Origin: DATADF01 sp046263155 | Lineage (GTDB): Bacteria > Actinomycetota > CADDZG01 > WHSQ01 | Direction of reading: 5' to 3' | Assembly (NCBI GenBank): GCA_046263155.1 | Contig: JBHELF010000058.1 | Coordinates: 1-19,578 of the forward strand | Length of the DNA: 19,578 nt | Shown: positions 14,720 to 19,578 of the stretch, one piece after another | How positions within the stretch are numbered: position 1 is the first letter of the stretch | Layout: each line of letters opens with the position of its first letter | Position numbers and translations under genes: made by a program | Notes under the pieces: model-generated | What the model saw: only the letters and a program-made list of their open reading frames with translations | Told to the model about the DNA's origin: nothing | The model's database searches: none

Positions 14720-17098
14720 TTGTCACGTCATCTTGTTTGGCGAACGATCTTTGTACTCGGCGTCATCGCCGGAGCAGCTGCTCTGGTCCTTTCGCGTCCC
14801 GCGCGTCTCGGCCTCGACCTTCGAGGCGGTACCCAGATCGTTCTCGAGGCGCAGGACACCGAGCTTGAGCGGGTCGACGATGACACGGTTGCGCGCACGC
14901 TCGAAGTGCTCCGGCGCCGGGTGGATCAGCTAGGCGTCTCGGAACCGACTCTTCAGCGGTCCGGTGACCGGCGTGTGCTTATCGAGTTACCCGGTGTTGC
15001 CGATCCGGAAGAGGCACTTGAGGTCATCGGCCGGACTGCTCAACTGACTTTTCACCCGGTGAAAGCAGTCGCTGGCCCTCAAGCAACTAGCAGTGGAAGG
15101 GGTGCCGAGGAGGATCTGATCCTGTCGGACGAGGGAGGTTCACGGCTTCGACTCGCGCCGGCGGCGATGACGGGCGACGCGGTGGGTGACGCCGAGGCGG
15201 TCGTGGACCAGCAAACCGGTTCGTGGTCTGTGTCGATCTCCTTCCGAGGGCAGGGTGGGGAGCAGTGGGCTCAACTTACCGGTGAGGCTGCATGCGCCCC
15301 CGCTACGAGCCCCCAGAGGCGAGTCGCGATTGTCCTGGACGACACGGTCATATCGAGTCCGGAAGTGGAAGTCGAAGTCGAGTGCGGCGTTGGGATCTCC
15401 GGAGGTGACACCGTCATCACCGGAAACTTCACTCAAGAGGAAGCAAAAGAGCTGGCGCTCTTGATTAGGGCGGGCGCGCTTCCGGTTCCGGTTGAGGTCG
15501 TCGAGCAACGAACCGTCGGACCGACGCTGGGCGATGCCGCGATCAAAGCCAGCATCGAGGCGGCGATCATCGGCGGTGCACTGACCATCTTGTACGTCAT
15601 CGCTTATTACCGGTTGCTGGGTCTGCTGGCGGCGGTCGCGCTCCTTTTGTACGGACTTATCTCCTACGCCGTGCTCCTTGGAATCGGGGCGACGTTGACA
15701 CTGCCGGGGATCGCGGGGTTCGTCCTTGCGATCGGGATGGCTGTCGACGCCAATGTCCTCGTATTCGAACGTTCCAAGGAGGAGTTCGCGGGCGGACGCA
15801 AACTGCGTGCTGCGACACTGGATGGTTTCAAGAAAGCATGGTCGGCAATCGCAGACTCGAACTCGACGACGGTGCTGGCCGCGATCATCCTGTTCTTCTT
15901 CGCCACCGGGGCGGTGCGGGGCTTCGGATTGACACTCACGGTCGGCGTCTTGGTGTCGATGTTCACCGCGCTGGTTGTCACTCGCCTGCTGGTCGAGCTC
16001 CTCATGAAGAACCGAGCTGTCGGCAGCAGGCCTGCGCTGCTGGGCATGAATGTCGGCGGGCGCCTGCGTCAACGCTTCAAGGACCGGCCGCCCGACATCA
16101 TGTCTCGCTCGAAACTGTGGTTCTCGCTGTCGGGCGCCGTCTTACTCCTGGCGGTAGTGGGTCTCGTCATCCAGGGGCTTCGTTTCGGGCTCGAGTTCAC
16201 GGGTGGCCGGCTGATCGAGTACGCCACCGAAAGCTCCATCGACCTCGACGACATCCGGAGCGAGCTTCGCGGCGCGGGCTTCCCGCGCGCGGTTGTCCAG
16301 GAATCGGGAGACGGGAATGTCGCGGTTCGGGCACCCGAGCTGTCGACGGAGGAAGAGGGGGCCGTTGAGAGAGCGCTGGAGGCCGCAGTCGGACCCGTCG
16401 AAGAGGTGCGTGATGAATTCATCGGTCCGAGCATCGGCGATGAGCTTCGGCGAAAGGCACTCATCGCGCTGGGCGTAGGCCTCGGCGCGCAACTCCTTTT
16501 TCTCGCCATCCGGTTCCGGTGGACCTACGGAGCGTCCGCGGTGGCCGCGCTATTCCACGATGTCGTGATCCTGCTCGGGATATTCGCGTGGCTCGGCAAG
16601 GAGATCGATGGGGTTTTCATCGCCGCTCTCTTGACCGTTATCGGGTATTCGATCAACGACTCCGTCGTGGTGTTTGACCGCATCCGAGAGCAACGCCGCG
16701 CACGGGCGAAAGAGACGCTCGACGTTGTGGCAAACGACGCGGCGCTGCAGACGGTTCCTCGCACGATCAATACGGGACTTGGCGCGCTATTCATCTTGTT
16801 CGCGCTCTACTTTCTCGGAGGCGACACCCTGACCGACTTCGCGCTCGCGCTGATCATCGGGATCCTGATCGGTACCTATTCGTCGGTCTTCACCGCGGCC
16901 CCGCTGGCAGTCGCGTTCGAGAAGCTCTCGGGCACCGAAACACCCCCACAACGGCATCCGGCCCAACGAGTGTCCGCTACCCGCCCGGAGGCCGCGACCG
17001 CAGATGTCGCCCCCGTGCCCACCGCACCAAGGGTCAAACCAAAGCCGGCTCGTCCAAGAGCCGGTTCATCGAAGAAGAAAAGGAGGCGGCGTAGATGA
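14720..17098 (+). CDS. secDF: Fused protein translocase subunit SecDF
   Basis: A 792-residue membrane protein that uses proton motive force to pull preproteins through SecYEG on the outer side. The start is TTG 14720, with GGAGGAG at 14705-14711 8 nt upstream. The SecD half has a first membrane helix, the LGLDLRGG motif, a large extracytoplasmic P1 region (about residues 35-255) and a membrane bundle with GMAVDANVLVFERSKEE (D343, the position of the essential proton-path aspartate). The SecF half begins near residue 460, with FTGG, a smaller P4 domain and GYSINDSVVVFDRIRE (D653, R654). The tail is Pro/Lys/Arg-rich (KKKRRRRR). SecD and SecF are separate genes in many Actinomycetota, so the fusion is notable, and yajC is absent from its side. 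Its stop overlaps the next start by 4 bp (ATGA). Confidence 0.95.
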   Translation: MSRHLVWRTIFVLGVIAGAAALVLSRPARLGLDLRGGTQIVLEAQDTELERVDDDTVARTLEVLRRRVDQLGVSEPTLQRSGDRRVLIELPGVADPEEALEVIGRTAQLTFHPVKAVAGPQATSSGRGAEEDLILSDEGGSRLRLAPAAMTGDAVGDAEAVVDQQTGSWSVSISFRGQGGEQWAQLTGEAACAPATSPQRRVAIVLDDTVISSPEVEVEVECGVGISGGDTVITGNFTQEEAKELALLIRAGALPVPVEVVEQRTVGPTLGDAAIKASIEAAIIGGALTILYVIAYYRLLGLLAAVALLLYGLISYAVLLGIGATLTLPGIAGFVLAIGMAVDANVLVFERSKEEFAGGRKLRAATLDGFKKAWSAIADSNSTTVLAAIILFFFATGAVRGFGLTLTVGVLVSMFTALVVTRLLVELLMKNRAVGSRPALLGMNVGGRLRQRFKDRPPDIMSRSKLWFSLSGAVLLLAVVGLVIQGLRFGLEFTGGRLIEYATESSIDLDDIRSELRGAGFPRAVVQESGDGNVAVRAPELSTEEEGAVERALEAAVGPVEEVRDEFIGPSIGDELRRKALIALGVGLGAQLLFLAIRFRWTYGASAVAALFHDVVILLGIFAWLGKEIDGVFIAALLTVIGYSINDSVVVFDRIREQRRARAKETLDVVANDAALQTVPRTINTGLGALFILFALYFLGGDTLTDFALALIIGILIGTYSSVFTAAPLAVAFEKLSGTETPPQRHPAQRVSATRPEAATADVAPVPTAPRVKPKPARPRAGSSKKKRRRRR

Positions 17099-17451
17099 TC
17101 ACGGGGCGTTTTTCGGCGCGAGCAATTCTTTTGATGTCGATAGCGGGGCTCCTCACGGTGATCACCGTAGGGGGTGGTTTGATGGCGGTCGCCGAGCGAC
17201 GCGGTTACTTCGAAGGTGTATGGCACGTCTTCAACGTGGTTACCACCGTGGGCTTCGGACCGGGTCCCGCGTCCGGAGTGGGTCAAGCTCTCGCTTTCGT
17301 TGCTTTCTGGCTTGCGGCGGTGTGCTGGTTCGGCATCCTGGTGGTGGCCATCGAGGTCGGCTACTTACGCTTCCAGCGACACGCTCTCCTGGATGAAGCT
17401 CTCCGGCCGCTGGTGCGACGTCCTCGCGATCGCTTGTCCACCGAAAACTGA
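17095..17451 (+). CDS. Two-TM potassium-channel-like membrane protein
   Basis: 118 residues with the Ion_trans_2 layout: first membrane helix (about 10-32), a pore helix with the selectivity filter TTVGFG (residues 50-55), and a second membrane helix (about 64-90), then a short basic tail with no RCK domain. The filter differs from the classical TVGYG only by Phe for Tyr, a common variant, so potassium conduction as a tetramer is expected. The ATG start overlaps the secDF stop by 4 bp, with AAGGAGG about 9 nt upstream. Its own stop overlaps the next ATG (TGATG). It is translated as part of the SecDF-to-antiporter operon. With no sensor domain its gating is unknown. Confidence 0.88.
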   Translation: MITGRFSARAILLMSIAGLLTVITVGGGLMAVAERRGYFEGVWHVFNVVTTVGFGPGPASGVGQALAFVAFWLAAVCWFGILVVAIEVGYLRFQRHALLDEALRPLVRRPRDRLSTEN

Positions 17452-17809
17452 TGGGTCGGCACGCACTGGCGGTCGTCGTCCTGGCTCTCCTCGTCGGGTG
17501 TTCGGATGTGTCGTTCGTTGAGCGAATCACTTTCGTGAACGGCGGGGACTTCCCAGCCCACGTAGAGGTAAGTGATTCGACGCGAGCCGGTGGCTAGGGA
17601 TCGGGACCGCACAGGACCGGGCGGAGACATCGTTCGAAGAGGTAATCGATCAGGGAGAGACCTGGGTCTTTCGCTTCGACTACCTAGGCAAACACCACGA
17701 AGATCTCGAGATATCGCGATCGGAATTGGAGCGCAGCGAGTGGCGGGTCGAGGTCCCGGCCGAGTTCGAGACATCATTGCGCGAGATCGGCTTGTCGCCG
17801 CCCCCTTAG
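17451..17809 (+). pseudogene. Small lipoprotein gene broken by a 1-nt frameshift
   Basis: The ATG at 17451 opens a frame with a lipoprotein signal (basic start, hydrophobic core ALAVVVLALLVGC; lipobox LVGC, Cys17) and continues through FVNGGDFPAHVEVSDSTRAGG to TAG at 17595-17597. From about 17590 the -1 frame carries on smoothly: WLGIGTAQDRAETSFEEV, DQGETWVFRFDYLGKHHEDL, ending SLSPPP-like at TAG 17807-17809. One extra T in GGTGG near 17590 would restore a single protein of about 119 residues. The intact product would be a small surface lipoprotein of unknown function, translationally coupled to the channel gene. The lesion could be a sequencing or consensus error, a true mutation, or programmed -1 frameshifting; no slippery heptamer is apparent. 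Confidence 0.7.
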
Positions 17810-17847
17810 ATGAGGTCGGCATCGATCAAGAGAGGAGGTGAGACACC

Positions 17848-18333
17848 ATCAGTGAGATTCAAGAAGTCAAGCTTCCCGGCGTCGGAGTGCGTTACGAGTT
17901 CCAGACCGGCGAGGGAAAGCGCATCGGAGTGATCTCTCATCGTTCCGGTCTGAGGGAGATCTACGTCTCCCGGTCAGACGATCCAGACGAGTTCAAGCGC
18001 GTCCTGGGGTTATCGCCTGACGACGCACGCACGCTCGCAGAGTTGCTTGGAGCCACGCGGGTGGCACAGCAGTTGGCCGACCTTCAACAACGGATTGAAG
18101 GCTTGGTCATCGATTGGTTGCCCATCAGGGATGACTCGCCGTACGCCTCCCGAACGATAGGTGACACTCGCTTGCGGTCCCGAACCGGGGTGTCAGTTGT
18201 CGCCATCGTGCGGGGGGAAGAAGCGGTTCCCGCCCCAGGACCTGAAGCGCGTCTCGATAGCGGGGACTACCTCGTCGTCGTAGGCACAGGCCGTGGCGTT
18301 GAGCAGGCCGTCGAAGTGCTGCGCGCGGGCTGA
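17848..18333 (+). CDS. RCK_C (TrkA-C) regulatory subunit of cation/proton antiporter, KhtT-like
   Basis: About 161 residues, cytoplasmic. The N-terminal part (LPGVGVRYEFQTGEGKRIGVI) and the C-terminal RCK_C domain (about 75-161, with RSRTGVSVVAIVRG and LDSGDYLVVVGTG) match the separate regulatory subunits of CPA2 antiporters such as Bacillus KhtT, in both order and size. In that family RCK_C can bind nucleotides such as c-di-AMP. Start problem: homologous sequence extends 13 codons upstream of the first GTG (17887), and a TGA at 17839 closes the frame. The only codon with a well-placed Shine-Dalgarno (AGGAGG 17833-17838, 9 nt away) is ATC at 17848. I annotate from there; a GTG 17887 start would remove the conserved N-terminus. 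It ends 4 nt before the antiporter gene. Confidence 0.85.
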   Translation: MSEIQEVKLPGVGVRYEFQTGEGKRIGVISHRSGLREIYVSRSDDPDEFKRVLGLSPDDARTLAELLGATRVAQQLADLQQRIEGLVIDWLPIRDDSPYASRTIGDTRLRSRTGVSVVAIVRGEEAVPAPGPEARLDSGDYLVVVGTGRGVEQAVEVLRAG

Positions 18334-18337
18334 CTCA

Positions 18338-19522
18338 GTGGAGCATCCAGAGCTCCTAGTTGAACTCGGCGCCATCCTTCTAGGGCTGGCGATCTTGTCG
18401 CGCGTCGCGACCCGCATCGGAATGCCGACCATCCCGCTCTACCTCACCGCCGGCCTTGCGTTCGGCAAAGGTGGGATTCTTCCACTCGTCACCGCCGAGG
18501 AATTCGTCCAGGTGGGTGCCGAGATCGGCCTGATCCTCTTGTTGTTCATGCTCGGCCTGGAGTACACCGCCGCCGAACTCACCTCGACGTTGCGCACCCA
18601 GGCGCGCGTGGGCCTCATGGACTTCCTCCTCAATTTCACCCCTGGTTTGGTGGCCGGTCTCGTGCTCGATTTAGGAATCGTTCTCGCGGTGGTTCTCGGG
18701 GGAGTTACCTACGTTTCGTCGTCCGGGATCATCGCCAAGGTCTTGTCCGATCAGGGGTGGACTGGTAATCGGGAGACCCCTGTCGTGCTGTCGACGCTGG
18801 TGATTGAGGACCTCGTGATGGCGCTTTATCTCCCGCTCGCCGGCGCACTGCTTGTGGGCAGTGGAGATGTCACAAGCCTCATCCCTGCGGCGATAGGCGT
18901 CGCCGTCGTCGGCCTCGTTCTCGCCGCCGCCACGAGAATCGAAGTAGGGGTCAGCCGGCTTGTGTTCAGCCGATCGGATGAATCCTTGCTACTCACCATC
19001 CTGGGCTTGACCATCATGGTCGCGGGCGCAGCGGAGGTCTTCGGTGTGTCTGCGGCGGTCGCGGCGCTTCTCGTCGGCATCGTGCTATCCGGTCCCGCAG
19101 CGGAAGCGGCCCAGGGGCTGTTGTCACCGATGAGGGACTTATTCGCTGCCATGTTTTTTGCTTTTGTCGGGCTCTCGGTCGATCCGTCTTCGATCCCACC
19201 GGTCCTATTGCCTGCGCTCGCACTCGCTGCTGCCACGCTACTTACGAAGTTCGCCACCGGCTGGCTCGGGGCGGCGCGTTCAGGTGTTGGGATCCGTGGT
19301 CGGACTCGTGCCGGCGCACTGCTGGTGGCCCGCGGAGAGTTCTCGATCGCCATCGCCGGACTAGCGACAGCGGCGGGTGTCGTTGCGAAGTTCGAGGCTC
19401 TAGCCATCAGCTACGTCTTCGTGCTTGCCATCCTCGGTCCCATTCTCGTCCGCTTCGCCGATCCCATCGGTGAATTTGTTGCCACCCGAACGGAGGCGCC
19501 AAAGACCGACGTCGTTAAGTGA
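18338..19522 (+). CDS. CPA2-family cation/proton antiporter membrane subunit (KhtU/Kef-like)
   Basis: 394 residues, about 11-13 membrane helices, Na_H_Exchanger fold. It probably extrudes potassium (or another monovalent cation) in exchange for protons. Visible marks are the N-terminal helix pair AILSRVATRIGMPTIPLYLTAG-like region, the crossover-helix acidic pair in LVIEDLVM, and the late AAEVFGVSAAVAALLVGIVLSG segment. It lacks the C-terminal TrkA-N/RCK domain of KefB/KefC and ends with a short polar tail; regulation is supplied by the separate subunit just upstream. I chose GTG 18338, 4 nt after the previous stop, since longer in-frame extension would run inside that gene. Translation is probably coupled. 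The 3' end lies in the 141-bp terminal repeat, so the gene crosses the circle junction intact. Confidence 0.9.
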   Translation: MEHPELLVELGAILLGLAILSRVATRIGMPTIPLYLTAGLAFGKGGILPLVTAEEFVQVGAEIGLILLLFMLGLEYTAAELTSTLRTQARVGLMDFLLNFTPGLVAGLVLDLGIVLAVVLGGVTYVSSSGIIAKVLSDQGWTGNRETPVVLSTLVIEDLVMALYLPLAGALLVGSGDVTSLIPAAIGVAVVGLVLAAATRIEVGVSRLVFSRSDESLLLTILGLTIMVAGAAEVFGVSAAVAALLVGIVLSGPAAEAAQGLLSPMRDLFAAMFFAFVGLSVDPSSIPPVLLPALALAAATLLTKFATGWLGAARSGVGIRGRTRAGALLVARGEFSIAIAGLATAAGVVAKFEALAISYVFVLAILGPILVRFADPIGEFVATRTEAPKTDVVK

Positions 19523-19578
19523 GTGCTGAGCGTTGCGCTCTGCTCGCGCCTCAAGGAACATTCTTCAACTCTTGGACA
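19438..19578. repeat. Terminal direct repeat, right copy
   Basis: Identical to 1-141. It ends within the first part of the 63-nt intergenic element, which continues at 142 on the closed circle. Confidence 0.95.

Noticed and set aside
15140..16072. Long minus-strand open frame opposite secDF
   Set aside because: Its composition (Arg/Gln/Asp-rich, no hydrophobic core) is typical of an antisense shadow, and secDF motifs are unambiguous on the plus strand.

Overview
The window is 19,578 bases long, and its first 141 bases (1-141) are identical to its last 141 (19438-19578). The join falls inside the 3' end of an antiporter gene that reads through normally. The record therefore looks like a linearised circular assembly path with a unit of 19,437 bp. 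I see no replication, partition, integrase or transposase gene, so it may be a chromosomal tandem duplication, an excised circle or a graph loop rather than a plasmid. GC-rich coding sequence, GTG/TTG starts with strong Shine-Dalgarno sites, a DNRLRE/YD-repeat giant with an SCP1.201-type tail and the actinobacterial style of both regulators point to Actinomycetota. The class cannot be fixed from the sequence; a deep-branching group such as Thermoleophilia is a guess.

Region A (about 86-2822) is regulatory. A minus-strand XRE-HTH/TPR regulator (446-1723) is divergent from a 32-codon gene (1861-1959). That small gene has a strong Shine-Dalgarno site, encodes a signal-peptide-like sequence with a tiny tail (GWPSGCC), and is followed by a 10-bp stem hairpin. 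Repeated TGTAAAC/TGTTAA boxes lie between the two genes and reappear before the toxin operon. The layout resembles the RRNPP peptide-pheromone systems of Firmicutes. A minus-strand winged-helix regulator (2279-2653) follows.

Region B (2823-13631) is a polymorphic-toxin operon. It holds an exported, membrane-anchored M23 peptidase, a roughly 2,945-residue Sec-exported DNRLRE/Ig/YD-repeat protein ending in a DddA-like cytidine deaminase domain, and a small Imm1-like immunity gene that overlaps the toxin stop by 4 bp.

Region C (13632-14295) is non-coding as far as I can tell. It contains hairpins and one copy of a 63-nt element also found at 113-175 (50/63 identical) and partly at 2116-2142. 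The two full copies bracket regions A and B.

Region D (14296-19522) is a tightly packed plus-strand run: a small membrane protein, a fused SecDF export motor, a two-TM potassium-channel-like protein, a lipoprotein gene broken by a 1-nt frameshift, an RCK_C regulatory subunit whose only sensible start codon is ATC, and a CPA2-type cation/proton antiporter. It is more housekeeping in character. SecDF is driven by proton motive force, and the channel and antiporter would affect that force, so a functional link to export of the giant toxin is possible but is inference.
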